From positions 4,008,775-4,072,774 of the forward strand of contig NZ_OY781091.1 in NCBI RefSeq assembly GCF_963676275.1: 64,000 nt of DNA, read 5' to 3'. This document shows, piece by piece, positions 18,277 to 26,215 of the stretch; the stretch's first letter is position 1; each line of letters starts with the position of its first letter. Origin of the DNA: an uncultured Cohaesibacter sp. Its GTDB lineage: Bacteria > Pseudomonadota > Alphaproteobacteria > Rhizobiales > Cohaesibacteraceae. A program made the translations under genes and the position numbers. The notes under the pieces are model-generated. The model did no database searches and was not told where the DNA came from. It saw nothing but the letters and a program-made list of their open reading frames with translations.

Positions 18277-19482
18277 ATGAACAAAGTTCTGGTAATTGGC
18301 GCTGGTGGCGTCGGCTCTGTTGTCATTCACAAGATGGCACAGCTTTCCGAAATCTTCTCTGACATCACTCTGGCCTCCCGCCGCATTTTCAAATGCGACG
18401 AGATCGCAGCTTCCGTCAAGGAACGCACAGGGGTCACCATCAAGACCGCAGAAGTGGACGCCGATGACGTGGATGCCCTTTCGGCTCTGATCGACAAGCT
18501 GGGCGTGTCTCTGGTCGTCAATGTGGCCCTGCCTTATCAGGACCTCAACATCATGGATGCGTGCCTGAAGTCTGGCGTCAACTATCTTGACACCGCCAAC
18601 TATGAGCCGCGCGATGTTGCCAAGTTCGAATATAGCTGGCAGTGGGCCTATCAGCAGCGTTTCGAGGAAGCAGGCCTGATGGCGCTGCTCGGCTCCGGCT
18701 TTGATCCGGGCGTGACCAACGTCTATACCGCCTATGCCAAGAAGCATCTGCTCGACACAATCGAGTATCTCGACATTCTCGATTGCAACGGCGGCGACCA
18801 TGGCCAGCATTTCGCCACCAACTTCAACCCGGAAATCAACATCCGCGAAGTGACCGCTCCTGTGCATCACTGGGAAAATGGCGACTGGGTCACCACCCCG
18901 GCCATGGGCAACAAGCAGGTCTTCGACTTCCCCGCCGTGGGCGAGAAGAACATGTATCAGATGTATCACGAGGAGCTGGAAAGCCTTGTGAAGCATCTGC
19001 CCGAGATCAAGCGCGCCCGCTTCTGGATGACATTCGGCGATGCCTATATCAAGCATCTCGAAGTGCTCCAGAATGTCGGCATGACCCGAATTGATCCGGT
19101 GATCTATGAAGGCAAGGAAATCATTCCGCTGCAGTTCCTCAAGGCCGTTCTGCCAAATCCGGGCGATCTGGGCAAGACCACCAAGGGCAAGACCTGCATC
19201 GGTAACATCATGACCGGCGAGAAGGATGGTCAGAAAAAGACCGTCTATGTCTATAATATCTGCGACCATGAAGAATGCTTCGCAGAAGTGGGCTCGCAGG
19301 CCATTTCCTACACCACCGGCGTTCCGGCCATGATCGGCGCTGCCCTGATGCTGACCGGGGCATGGTCCGCCAAGGGCGTCTACAACATGGAACAGATGGA
19401 CCCGGATCCCTTCATGGACATGCTCAACAAGCATGGCCTTCCATGGGAAGTACACGAGCTGGACAAGCCGCTGGACTTCTGA
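18277..19482 (+). CDS. Carboxy(nor)spermidine dehydrogenase (saccharopine dehydrogenase family)
   Basis: A 401-residue NAD(P)-dependent enzyme of the saccharopine dehydrogenase family. Its N-terminus is a Rossmann fold (VLVIGAGGVGSVVIHKMAQ, residues 3-21), followed by a LGSGFDPGVTNVY motif near 140 and a DCNGGDHG loop near 170. The family reductively condenses aspartate semialdehyde with putrescine (or diaminopropane) to carboxyspermidine (or carboxynorspermidine). The cognate decarboxylase follows directly, and arginine decarboxylase and agmatinase flank the pair, so carboxyspermidine from putrescine is the likely product. No diaminopropane-forming gene is visible. AAGGA is 12 bases before the ATG, a slightly long spacing. 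Confidence 0.9.
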   Translation: MNKVLVIGAGGVGSVVIHKMAQLSEIFSDITLASRRIFKCDEIAASVKERTGVTIKTAEVDADDVDALSALIDKLGVSLVVNVALPYQDLNIMDACLKSGVNYLDTANYEPRDVAKFEYSWQWAYQQRFEEAGLMALLGSGFDPGVTNVYTAYAKKHLLDTIEYLDILDCNGGDHGQHFATNFNPEINIREVTAPVHHWENGDWVTTPAMGNKQVFDFPAVGEKNMYQMYHEELESLVKHLPEIKRARFWMTFGDAYIKHLEVLQNVGMTRIDPVIYEGKEIIPLQFLKAVLPNPGDLGKTTKGKTCIGNIMTGEKDGQKKTVYVYNICDHEECFAEVGSQAISYTTGVPAMIGAALMLTGAWSAKGVYNMEQMDPDPFMDMLNKHGLPWEVHELDKPLDF

Positions 19483-19620
19483 TCCGGATCCGGGACAAAC
19501 ACGCAGAGCCTGGCAATTGCCGGGCTCTTTTGTCCCGGCCCTCACAAGAGCCCGAATACAAGTCCCAGACCAAATACAAGTCCAATCCCAAAGCCCCGCG
19601 CTTGAATGGAGAAAACCGAC

Positions 19621-20814
19621 ATGACCGATGCGCCAGTTATGGAAACGCAGGCAGGAGATGCCGGCGCTTTTGCAAAATTCGATCTCGCCCGCGTTCCCTC
19701 GCCCTGTTTCGTCATCGACAAGGTCGCGATCCGGCGCAATCTGCGCATTCTCTCCAAGGTCGGGGAACAGGCAGATGTGAAAGTTCTGCTGGCCCTCAAG
19801 GCCTTCTCCTGCTGGGCCTTGGGCGACATGATCAGCAATTATCTCGATGGCACCTGCGCTTCCGGCCTGTGGGAAGCAAAGCTTGCCCGCGAACAGTTCG
19901 GCGGTGAGCTGGCCACCTATTCGGCCGGTTTCAAAGCCGATGAAATGCCGGAAATTCTCGAGCTGTCCGATCATCTGATCTTCAACAGCCCGGCCCAGTT
20001 CCTGCGCTTTGAAAGAGAAATCAAGGCCGCCCGCAAATGGGGTTATGCGCCTGATTTCGGCATCAGGATCAATCCCGAACATTCCGAGGGCCATATTGCC
20101 AAATATGACCCCTGCGCCCTTGGCTCCCGTCTCGGCACACCTATCAGCCAGTTGACCGACGAGGATATGACGCCCTTCTCCGGCATTCACATGCATACCC
20201 TGTGCGAACAGGATTTCGCGCCACTGAAGCGCACCTTCGAAGCGGTGGAAGAGCGCCTCGCGCCATGGCTCAAGCGCATGAAATGGCTCAATTTCGGCGG
20301 TGGTCATCACATTACCCGCTCCGACTATCAGCGCGATGAGCTGGTCGATTTCTTCAAAACCGTCAAGGCGAAATATGATGTCGAGATCTATCTCGAACCC
20401 GGCGAAGCCGTCGCCCTTGACACAGGTATTCTGGTGGGCGAAGTGCTCGACGTGAACCGCAATGGCAAAACCGACATCGCCATTCTGGATATTTCGGCCA
20501 CCTGCCACATGCCCGATGTGATCGAAGCGCCCTATCGGCCGGCATTGCTCGGCGAAACCAAGAAGGGCAAGACCTATCGACTGGGTGGCCCCTCATGCCT
20601 TGCCGGAGACGTCATCGGCGATTTCAGATTTGCCAATGAACTGGAGATTGGCCAACGCATCGCCTTTCTCGATCAGGCCCATTATTCCATGGTCAAGACC
20701 AACACCTTCAACGGTGTGCGCCTGCCAGCCATTGCCATTTGGGATTCAGAGACCGACAAGCTTGAGGTCATTCGCGAATTTTCCTATGCCGAATTTCGTG
20801 ATCGCCTCTCCTAG
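19621..20814 (+). CDS. nspC: Carboxy(nor)spermidine decarboxylase
   Basis: A PLP enzyme of the alanine-racemase fold that decarboxylates carboxyspermidine to spermidine, replacing the S-adenosylmethionine route (SpeD/SpeE). Length is 397 residues. The PLP lysine is in LLALKAFSCWA near 60; GGGHHI near 227 and EPGEAVALDTG near 260 bind the phosphate; the catalytic cysteine is in ATCHMPDVIEAPYRP near 300. ATG at 19621 has GGAG eight bases upstream; an upstream ATG at 19606 overlaps that ribosome site. The gene follows the dehydrogenase after 138 bases and precedes agmatinase by 23 bases, so at least nspC-speB is one transcript. Confidence 0.93.
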   Translation: MTDAPVMETQAGDAGAFAKFDLARVPSPCFVIDKVAIRRNLRILSKVGEQADVKVLLALKAFSCWALGDMISNYLDGTCASGLWEAKLAREQFGGELATYSAGFKADEMPEILELSDHLIFNSPAQFLRFEREIKAARKWGYAPDFGIRINPEHSEGHIAKYDPCALGSRLGTPISQLTDEDMTPFSGIHMHTLCEQDFAPLKRTFEAVEERLAPWLKRMKWLNFGGGHHITRSDYQRDELVDFFKTVKAKYDVEIYLEPGEAVALDTGILVGEVLDVNRNGKTDIAILDISATCHMPDVIEAPYRPALLGETKKGKTYRLGGPSCLAGDVIGDFRFANELEIGQRIAFLDQAHYSMVKTNTFNGVRLPAIAIWDSETDKLEVIREFSYAEFRDRLS

Positions 20815-20837
20815 GACAGACAGAAGGGAACACCGCC

Positions 20838-21716
20838 ATGCTTGATTTGACCTACCCTGCCTTTCTGGCTTCAGAACTCACCGATAAGGAGAGCAATCCT
20901 GAAACGGCACTTTTTGAAGTCATTCCCTGCCCGCTGGAGAAAACCGTATCCTATGGTGCGGGAACGGCAGCCGGACCTCTGGCGCTGTTGCAGGCCAGCC
21001 AGGAGCTGGAACGCTATGATGGCAAGGGCTTTCCGATCAAGAAGGGCATCATCACCTCCGACGTGATCAATTGCGATGCCCCAATCGAGCAGGTGATGAA
21101 AGAATTGCGCGCGCGCACCGCGGCCAGTGTCAAGGCAGGCCGCATTCCGGTCACCCTTGGCGGCGAGCATAGCCTGTCCTATGGCGCCATCATGGGCGTG
21201 GTCGATGCACTGGAAGAGCCGGTCGGCATCATTCAGATAGACGCCCATGCAGACCTGCGCGTGGCCTATCAGGGCCAGAAGCATTCCCACGCTTCGGTGA
21301 TGCATCTCTGCTCGGTGGAGCGCCGCCTGCCACTGATGCAATTGGGCATCCGCGCCCTTTGCAGCGAGGAGCAGGATTCGCGCATGAATGAGCCCCATAT
21401 CCAGTTTGTGGATGCGGAAAAGCTTGTCACCGAAGGGATCACAGCCGTCGACCTGCCCGAAGATTTCCCCCAGCATGTCTATATCACCTTTGATGTGGAT
21501 GGGCTGGACCCTTCCATCATGCCGGCAACAGGAACCCCGGTTCCCGGTGGCCTTGGCTATTACCAGAGCCTGCAACTGATTGCCCATGCGCTCAAGGGGC
21601 GGCGCTGTGTTGGTTTCGACGTGGTGGAACTGGCCCCGATCGAAGGCCAATGGGCATGGGATTTCACTGCCGCCAATCTGACCTATCGCCTGATGGGCAT
21701 GGTGGGCGGGCGCTGA
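20838..21716 (+). CDS. speB: Agmatinase (ureohydrolase family)
   Basis: A 292-residue binuclear-manganese hydrolase that cuts agmatine to putrescine and urea. Metal ligands appear in order: GGEHSLSYG near 115, DAHADLR near 136 and FDVDGLDPSIMPATGTP near 218, followed by GFDVVELAP near 260. Substrate preference within the family cannot be read with certainty, but the clustered arginine decarboxylase makes agmatine the natural choice over arginine or guanidinobutyrate. It starts 23 bases after nspC. Its product is the substrate of the dehydrogenase three kilobases upstream, which closes the pathway. Confidence 0.92.
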   Translation: MLDLTYPAFLASELTDKESNPETALFEVIPCPLEKTVSYGAGTAAGPLALLQASQELERYDGKGFPIKKGIITSDVINCDAPIEQVMKELRARTAASVKAGRIPVTLGGEHSLSYGAIMGVVDALEEPVGIIQIDAHADLRVAYQGQKHSHASVMHLCSVERRLPLMQLGIRALCSEEQDSRMNEPHIQFVDAEKLVTEGITAVDLPEDFPQHVYITFDVDGLDPSIMPATGTPVPGGLGYYQSLQLIAHALKGRRCVGFDVVELAPIEGQWAWDFTAANLTYRLMGMVGGR

Positions 21717-21776
21717 GCCTGCCCGTTTCATCCGTGATCGCAAGACCATCTGCCAGATATAGAAACGGCATCCTAA

Positions 21777-21810
21777 ACAAAACGGGGAGCAGCCCTCAGG
21801 CAACTCCCCG
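21777..21810 (-). terminator. Terminator of the secreted coiled-coil gene
   Basis: CGGGGAG / CTCCCCG stem with a 14-base loop; on the minus strand it is followed by TTTTGTTT. It lies 11 bases past the stop codon of the gene at 21822-22436. Confidence 0.85.
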
Positions 21811-21821
21811 AAAAAAATCCC

Positions 21822-22436
21822 TTACCAGTCGGTTATTCTGGTGATCAACTCGTCGCCCTTCTTCCAGACATAAGAGAAATATCCCTCATCCTGAGCGGCC
21901 TTTTTCTCGGGCTTTGCCCTGTTCGCATCTCCGGCTTCCAGCGGTGTGAGCGGAGCAGTTTCCACCACCTCCCCCTTTGCGGCTTTTTGCTTAAGAAGAC
22001 TTTCCGGCGCTTTCACCTCACCCACGACAGGGCCAACAGGCAGTGGCGGTGTGGGCTGGGCAGGCTTGGCTTCGCCTCCATTTGCGACAGCTTCAGGGGC
22101 CCCGACCGGAACAGCCGGATAGCCAGCACTGACCAATTGTGCCTGCATGCCATCAAGGCGCTGGGTGAGGCGATCCACCTTGGCTGCCAGATTGGCATTC
22201 TCCTTGCGTTGCTTTTCCAGATCCAGCGCCAGCCGGGTCAATTCGCTCAACAGAGCCTTGGTGCTGACGTCATTATGCCAGTCATCATCCATCGGTTCCG
22301 CAGCCACTTGTGGTGCCATCTCTTCCTTTGCGGTCTGGGCTGACAAAGGTTGGCCAGCAGACAGCAGCAACAGAGACGCAAAAATCGCCCGATAGGCAAA
22401 CAGGCGCTTCACTCTGAAATCAATATGGCTCAGCAT
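21822..22436 (-). CDS. Secreted coiled-coil protein, function unknown
   Basis: A 204-residue exported protein. The hydrophobic signal segment is at about residues 14-30 (AIFASLLLLSAG), with cleavage near LSA-Q. A short coiled coil follows (about 60-100, LTRLALDLEKQRKENANLAAKVDRLTQRLD), then a Pro/Ala/Val-rich linker and a compact C-terminus ending YFSYVWKKGDELITRITDW. No family recognised. ATG at 22436 sits just after a purine-rich GAAGGGAAGAAGAG. It has its own terminator and no obvious partner gene; the overall plan resembles periplasmic adaptor or trimerising proteins, but nothing more can be claimed. Confidence 0.72.
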   Translation of the reverse strand: MLSHIDFRVKRLFAYRAIFASLLLLSAGQPLSAQTAKEEMAPQVAAEPMDDDWHNDVSTKALLSELTRLALDLEKQRKENANLAAKVDRLTQRLDGMQAQLVSAGYPAVPVGAPEAVANGGEAKPAQPTPPLPVGPVVGEVKAPESLLKQKAAKGEVVETAPLTPLEAGDANRAKPEKKAAQDEGYFSYVWKKGDELITRITDW

Positions 22437-22618
22437 TCTCTTCTTCCCTTCACGACACATCCGGTAAAAGCCGCCCCTCGGTCGGCAGACCATCACAAAC
22501 ACGGCATCTGTGGCAACAATATGTGCATTCGCGCCATTTCTCAGCCCGACCCGCTTTGCAAAGCCGTCACATTGTCACAAGAATCAGCCATTCGCAGAAA
22601 AGCAATTTGAGGGACAAA

Positions 22619-23035
22619 ATGGATCACACGCTTTATCAACTCACCAACAAGACGCCACCACTGGCCGATTTTCTGCGCCTGCGACAGATAACAGGCCTCA
22701 CCGTCTATTCCCGCGAGGCGGCAAAAGCGGGCCTTGAGGGCACCATTGCGGCAGCGACAATTTATCACGCCGATCAAGTGGTCGGCATTGGCCGCCTCGT
22801 TGGTGATGGCGGCTGCGTCTTCGTCATCAGCGACATCGCCGTCGATCCGGCCCATCAGGGCAAGGGATTGGGAAGGGCGATCATGCAAAGCCTCATGGAC
22901 TATGTGAACAGCGAATTGAAGTCCAAGGCCTATATTTCGATCATCGCCGATGTCCCCGCCAACCGGCTTTATGAGCAATTCGGCTTTGAGGAAACCGCAC
23001 CCGAATCCATCGGCATGGCCTACAGGGTTTCCTGA
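22619..23035 (+). CDS. GNAT-family N-acetyltransferase
   Basis: A 138-residue acetyltransferase of the small GNAT type. The acetyl-CoA pyrophosphate loop is HQGKGLGRAIM near residue 80, preceded by the strand VISDIAVDP, and the fold ends with RLYEQFGFEE near 120. Substrate is unknown; similar small GNATs act on amines or aminoacyl groups. ATG at 22619 has GAGGG five bases upstream. It is convergent with ybaK, with only 17 bases between the stop codons. Confidence 0.85.
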   Translation: MDHTLYQLTNKTPPLADFLRLRQITGLTVYSREAAKAGLEGTIAAATIYHADQVVGIGRLVGDGGCVFVISDIAVDPAHQGKGLGRAIMQSLMDYVNSELKSKAYISIIADVPANRLYEQFGFEETAPESIGMAYRVS

Positions 23036-23052
23036 AGCCTCATCTCTCTCAC

Positions 23053-23526
23053 TCAGCGCACCAGATCGGCAACCACACAGCCCATATGGGCAACCAGCGC
23101 CTTCGGCTCGACCCTGATCTGTAAACCGCGCTGGCCACCATTGATGTGAATGAGCCCGCGGCCCATGGCGCTCTCATCAAGCGCGGTGCGAACCCGCTTG
23201 CGCTGCCCCAGCGGACTGATTCCCCCCACCTTGTAGCCGGTGATCCGTTCCGCATCGACCGGCTGCATCATGGCAGCATGCTTGCCGCCCAAAGCCTTGG
23301 CCAGCTTTTTCATATTGACCTCACAGTCAGAAGGCACCACCGCACAAACCGGTTTGCCGTCCAGCTCGATCATCAACGACTTGAACACCTCCGAAGGATC
23401 CGCCCCGATCGCCTCGGCTGCCTGTAGCCCGACCCTTTCCGCATCATGATCATAATCATAATGCAGCAGGGTGAAATCCACCTTGCCCTTTTGCAGGGCC
23501 TTGGTTGCCGGGGTACTGTCTGACAT
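23053..23526 (-). CDS. ybaK: Cys-tRNA(Pro) deacylase YbaK/EbsC
   Basis: A 157-residue single-domain editing protein that hydrolyses Cys-tRNA(Pro) made in error by prolyl-tRNA synthetase. YbaK features are clear: residues 18-40 (FTLLHYDYDHD), KSLMIELDGKPVCAVVPSD near 55 with the conserved lysine, and the GGISPLGQRKRV loop near 105. The start MSDSTPATKAL at 23526 follows AAAGGAAAG. It begins 11 bases after the RES-domain gene on the same strand, so it is probably transcribed with the toxin-antitoxin pair; whether that is functional or incidental is unclear. Confidence 0.92.
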   Translation of the reverse strand: MSDSTPATKALQKGKVDFTLLHYDYDHDAERVGLQAAEAIGADPSEVFKSLMIELDGKPVCAVVPSDCEVNMKKLAKALGGKHAAMMQPVDAERITGYKVGGISPLGQRKRVRTALDESAMGRGLIHINGGQRGLQIRVEPKALVAHMGCVVADLVR

Positions 23527-23537
23527 GGGACTTTCCT

Positions 23538-24230
23538 TTACAGCCACTCGACATCATAGTGAGGGCTGCCTTTCCAAATGATTTTCAAACTGGCTCCGGG
23601 CCGGACATTCTGGACAATGCCCGGATCAAAGGCCACGAAACAGCGTCCGCCAGGCTTGCGCGCGGATGGATATAACAAGCCCCGATGCCCTTCTTTTCTG
23701 AGGGAAAGCGCCAGAATCTGGCCGGAAGGATAGCCAATCTCGGGGTCCGGATCCAAGGCGACATGGGTCGGCTCATCGGACAGGTCGGGAAAGCGGCCGG
23801 AAAAATCGGCCAGCAGCGCAACATAACGCGCCTCATCCTCGAACAGGCCGATATAGGAAAGCTCTCGCGTTCGGTGATAGGCCACTTCCTCGGTCGAGAT
23901 CAGGATATCATAGCTGCAATACCATGCCCCCCGATCACCGGAATTGAAGCGGTTGCCACTGGAACGGGTGTAGGTGAAGGCCGCATTCACATGACTATGA
24001 CCATAGACGCGGAGATCATGATCGCGACGCAAAAAGGCAAGCTCCCTGCGATCAAGCGCCGGGCTCCCTTCCCGCTCGGCAATGAGCCGTGCGCTGGTCT
24101 CGCCCTCCAGCTCGGCCAGAATACCCATCTCTTCGTCACTATCCACCAGCCCGCGCAAAACGGGAGGCTTGTGGCGTGTTTCCGGGATCAGACGGACAAG
24201 AGCCCGGTCATTGATGGTAACCAGCTTCAC
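23538..24230 (-). CDS. RES-domain toxin (NAD-depleting type)
   Basis: A 230-residue RES protein. RES toxins of type II systems consume cellular NAD+ and arrest growth. The conserved Arg-Glu-Ser elements fit: an Arg in the RSSGNRFNSGDRGAWYCS segment near 90-105, Glu in STEEVAYHR near 113, and a Ser later in the chain. The gene starts with GTG at 24230, overlapping the antitoxin stop as GTGA, which implies translational coupling. It is longer than many RES toxins (about 150-200) owing to an N-terminal extension. Partner and order (antitoxin first) match Xre-RES operons. Toxicity is inferred, not shown. Confidence 0.85.
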   Translation of the reverse strand: MKLVTINDRALVRLIPETRHKPPVLRGLVDSDEEMGILAELEGETSARLIAEREGSPALDRRELAFLRRDHDLRVYGHSHVNAAFTYTRSSGNRFNSGDRGAWYCSYDILISTEEVAYHRTRELSYIGLFEDEARYVALLADFSGRFPDLSDEPTHVALDPDPEIGYPSGQILALSLRKEGHRGLLYPSARKPGGRCFVAFDPGIVQNVRPGASLKIIWKGSPHYDVEWL

Positions 24231-24619
24231 ATCCCGCCCCGCAATGCATCCAGATAGCTGCGCACACGCATGATCTTGGGCAAACCGCCTGACACCATGG
24301 CATCAAGAGGCCGTTGCCCGTCAAATTCAGGCCCCTGATTGCGCAACTTGACCCATTGGCGGGCGATTGTCGGGCTGAAATAAAGCTCCAGCGCTTTATA
24401 AAGACCAACAAGGGCGCTCAACCGGAGCATCTGGTCGCGGGACAGATCGCCCGAGAAACTGGACTTCTTGATCCGCTTCCAGGTGGATTCGGAAAGATCT
24501 GCCAGCTCTGCGGCTTCACGCCCCGTAAGCGCCCAGGCATCAGCAATCCGCCGATAGGCCTTGAGAGCAACGCTCTGCGCGTCCGGCACATATTTCTCTT
24601 CCTTCAGGGCAACCTGCAT
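24227..24619 (-). CDS. Xre/MbcA/ParS-type antitoxin of the RES toxin
   Basis: A 130-residue DNA-binding antitoxin with the DUF2384 C-terminal domain. Residues about 20-65 form an Xre-like helix-turn-helix region (ALTGREAAELADLSESTWKRIKK), and the C-terminal part (YFSPTIARQWVKLRNQG, RPLDAMVSGG) is the MbcA/ParS/Xre toxin-binding domain. ATG at 24619 has AGGAG eight bases upstream, while ATG at 24625 would sit only two bases from it. Its stop overlaps the toxin start. A palindromic site just upstream fits autoregulation. Confidence 0.87.
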   Translation of the reverse strand: MQVALKEEKYVPDAQSVALKAYRRIADAWALTGREAAELADLSESTWKRIKKSSFSGDLSRDQMLRLSALVGLYKALELYFSPTIARQWVKLRNQGPEFDGQRPLDAMVSGGLPKIMRVRSYLDALRGGM

Positions 24620-24645
24620 ATCCATATCTCCTGCCCATAAAATAA

Positions 24646-24679
24646 GGCCATTTGACCACAAATTCAAGACCAAATGACC
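24646..24679. promoter_or_regulatory. Palindromic operator-like site of the RES-Xre operon
   Basis: Two inverted 12-base arms, GGCCATTTGACC at 24646-24657 and GACCAAATGACC at 24668-24679, match at 9 of 12 positions around a core of CATTTG / CAAATG. Their centres are 22 bases apart, about two helical turns, which suits a dimeric Xre repressor. It lies 27 bases upstream of the antitoxin start. Confidence 0.55.
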
Positions 24680-24709
24680 CTCGACCTATGAGACCAAAGC
24701 AAGAATGCG

Positions 24710-25141
24710 CTACGCTATGACCTCATATTCAATGCCGCAATCCTTGAAAATTTCTTCGCTGCGGGTGGTATCAAATCGCCCCTGAATGCCGTCATTATGG
24801 CGCCAGACGATTTTGGCCACCTGATGGGCCGCGAGAAATTTCGTACATTCCTTGCAAGGCGGATGGGTGACATAAACGATGCAGCCCTTGGCCGGTTCCT
24901 TCATCGCGGCCAGCGCATTCATTTCGGCATGAATAACCCGGTCATATTTCTCTTCGCGGGTCTCATACCATTCCGGCCTGTCCTCCATCGAACGGGGAAA
25001 ACCGTTATAACCCACCGCAGCAAAGCTCTTGTCGGGCCGAACAATAACACAACCAACCTTGGTCGATGGATCCCGGCTGCGTTTGGCAACCGCATCGGCA
25101 CAATCAAGCACCCATTCATCAAATCCGGGTCTGCTAGCCAT
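24710..25141 (-). CDS. dCMP/cytidine deaminase-family protein
   Basis: A 143-residue zinc-dependent deaminase, closest in pattern to dCMP deaminases and ComEB. The zinc and catalytic residues are in HAEMNALAAM near 72 and THPPCKECTKFL near 93. The N-terminal RPGFDEWVLDCADAVAKRSRDPSTKVGCVIV is the dCMP deaminase signature. dCMP deaminase supplies dUMP for thymidylate synthesis. ATG at 25141 follows GAGGGG. It lies upstream of the antitoxin gene on the same strand, 90 bases apart, with the operator-like site between. Confidence 0.88.
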   Translation of the reverse strand: MASRPGFDEWVLDCADAVAKRSRDPSTKVGCVIVRPDKSFAAVGYNGFPRSMEDRPEWYETREEKYDRVIHAEMNALAAMKEPAKGCIVYVTHPPCKECTKFLAAHQVAKIVWRHNDGIQGRFDTTRSEEIFKDCGIEYEVIA

Positions 25142-25276
25142 CTGCCCCTCACAAAATGAAATTGATAATATCAAGAACTGGCTGAAATTTGCGATGCTCA
25201 CCAGCAAAATGCAAGGAAAATTACCGCGCGTGTCGCAGCAAGCAGATCAACAAGACCGGCCCACAGGCAGGACGGC

Positions 25277-25331
25277 AAAAAAGCGCCAAAGCCCAAAAAG
25301 CACCAAAGCCCCCAAAAAAACACCAAAGCTA
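25277..25331 (-). repeat. CCAAAGC direct repeats downstream of tRNA-Glu(CUC)
   Basis: Three spaced copies of a CCAAAGC motif separated by A-runs. On the minus strand this becomes a run of seven T shortly after the tRNA 3' end and could end tRNA transcription. Confidence 0.45.
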
Positions 25332-25345
25332 TCAGTGAGAAGATT

Positions 25346-25421
25346 TGGCACGCCCTACGGGGTTCGAACCCGTGTTGCCGCCGTGAGAGGGCGGCGTCCT
25401 AGACCACTAGACGAAGGGCGC
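25346..25421 (-). tRNA. tRNA-Glu (anticodon CUC)
   Basis: A 76-base cloverleaf with the 3' CCA encoded. The acceptor GCGCCCT pairs with AGGGCGT (closing G-U wobble), the anticodon stem is CCGCC / GGCGG and the loop CUCUCAC places anticodon CUC for GAG codons; the T arm is ACGGGTTCGAACCCCGT. Confidence 0.95.
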
Positions 25422-25641
25422 ACAAATTATGATCAAGCGAAAAGAGAAATGCCCCTTCGCTCTCGATGTGAGACGCACTCTAGACCTCGAAAAAAGCTAT
25501 TTCAAACAAAAAGTCTGGAAAAGCAGACAATTAAACAAGAAAAGAAACAGGCATAAATGATATCCGCATTTTGCCCCGAACGAAACAGCCCATCCTTTCG
25601 AAAAGCTGAAACAACAGCTTCTCCTTGACCGCCCAAGAAAC

Positions 25642-25682
25642 AAAAAAGCCCTCGCAACTGATTGAGTTGCGAAGGCTTTTTG
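25642..25682. terminator. Terminator downstream of tRNA-Glu(UUC)
   Basis: AAAAAGCCTTCGCAACT paired with AGTTGCGAGGGCTTTTTT around a short loop. On the minus strand it lies just past the tRNA 3' end; flanking A and T runs make it usable in both directions. Confidence 0.85.
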
Positions 25683-25689
25683 AAGCGAT

Positions 25690-25764
25690 TGGTACGCCCT
25701 ACGGGACTCGAACCCGTGTTACCGCCGTGAAAGGGCGGCGTCCTAACCGCTAGACGAAGGGCGC
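25690..25764 (-). tRNA. tRNA-Glu (anticodon UUC)
   Basis: A 75-base cloverleaf almost identical to the neighbouring gene, with encoded CCA. The loop CUUUCAC gives anticodon UUC, reading GAA and GAG; the D loop is one base shorter than in the CUC gene. The pair probably arose by duplication and covers both glutamate codons. Confidence 0.95.
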
Positions 25765-25840
25765 TCATCAATCGGTGAGGCGGTTTATAGGGAGCTTTGA
25801 GATAAAGCGCAAGAGACGAACTTGACGAATCTGTGAATAT

Positions 25841-26215
25841 TCATTGCCCCTGTGGAATAAACTCTATGCGGCGTGTCACCGCCCCTGATTTCTTGTCAAC
25901 CAGCATCAGCGATGTCATCTCCTGCCCATCAACCAGCAGATAGATTGTGCCATTCTCCACGATCATCGAGCGGATGCTTTCGCCTGCCTTGAGCTGGTTC
26001 CCAACCGAAGTGGTTACCGCTTGACCATTTCCCGCACTTTCATTATTGGCTACGCTCTTGTAGATAATAACACCAAGTATGGAAAAGATACCAAGGCCCA
26101 TGATCAGGATCGAAGAGACAACCATCATGCGGATCTTGCGTTGAACATCCAGCATTTCCGGGCTCTGAAAGGACTCATCGCCGGGCATTTGTTCGTCGGT
26201 AGTTTGTTGCACCAT
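25841..26215 (-). CDS. Small single-pass membrane protein, function unknown
   Basis: A 124-residue protein with an acidic N-terminal 35 residues, one membrane segment (about residues 39-62, MVVSSILIMGLGIFSILGVIIY) and a periplasmic C-terminal domain of about 60 residues containing MIVENGTIYLLVDGQEM. Conserved small proteins of this shape accompany rluD in some alphaproteobacteria, but I recognise no function. The ATG at 26215 overlaps the start codon of the divergent rluD gene within one CATG, so each gene's leader lies inside the other. Confidence 0.7.
   Translation of the reverse strand: MVQQTTDEQMPGDESFQSPEMLDVQRKIRMMVVSSILIMGLGIFSILGVIIYKSVANNESAGNGQAVTTSVGNQLKAGESIRSMIVENGTIYLLVDGQEMTSLMLVDKKSGAVTRRIEFIPQGQ

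Noticed and set aside
18232-20508. A 758-codon minus-strand frame across the carboxyspermidine genes
   Set aside because: Same cause: a mirror of two well-supported plus-strand genes, without recognisable domains.
25346-25764. tRNA pair as the border of a mobile island
   Set aside because: No integrase, no direct att repeats and no prophage genes are seen nearby; the RES-Xre locus alone is not enough evidence.
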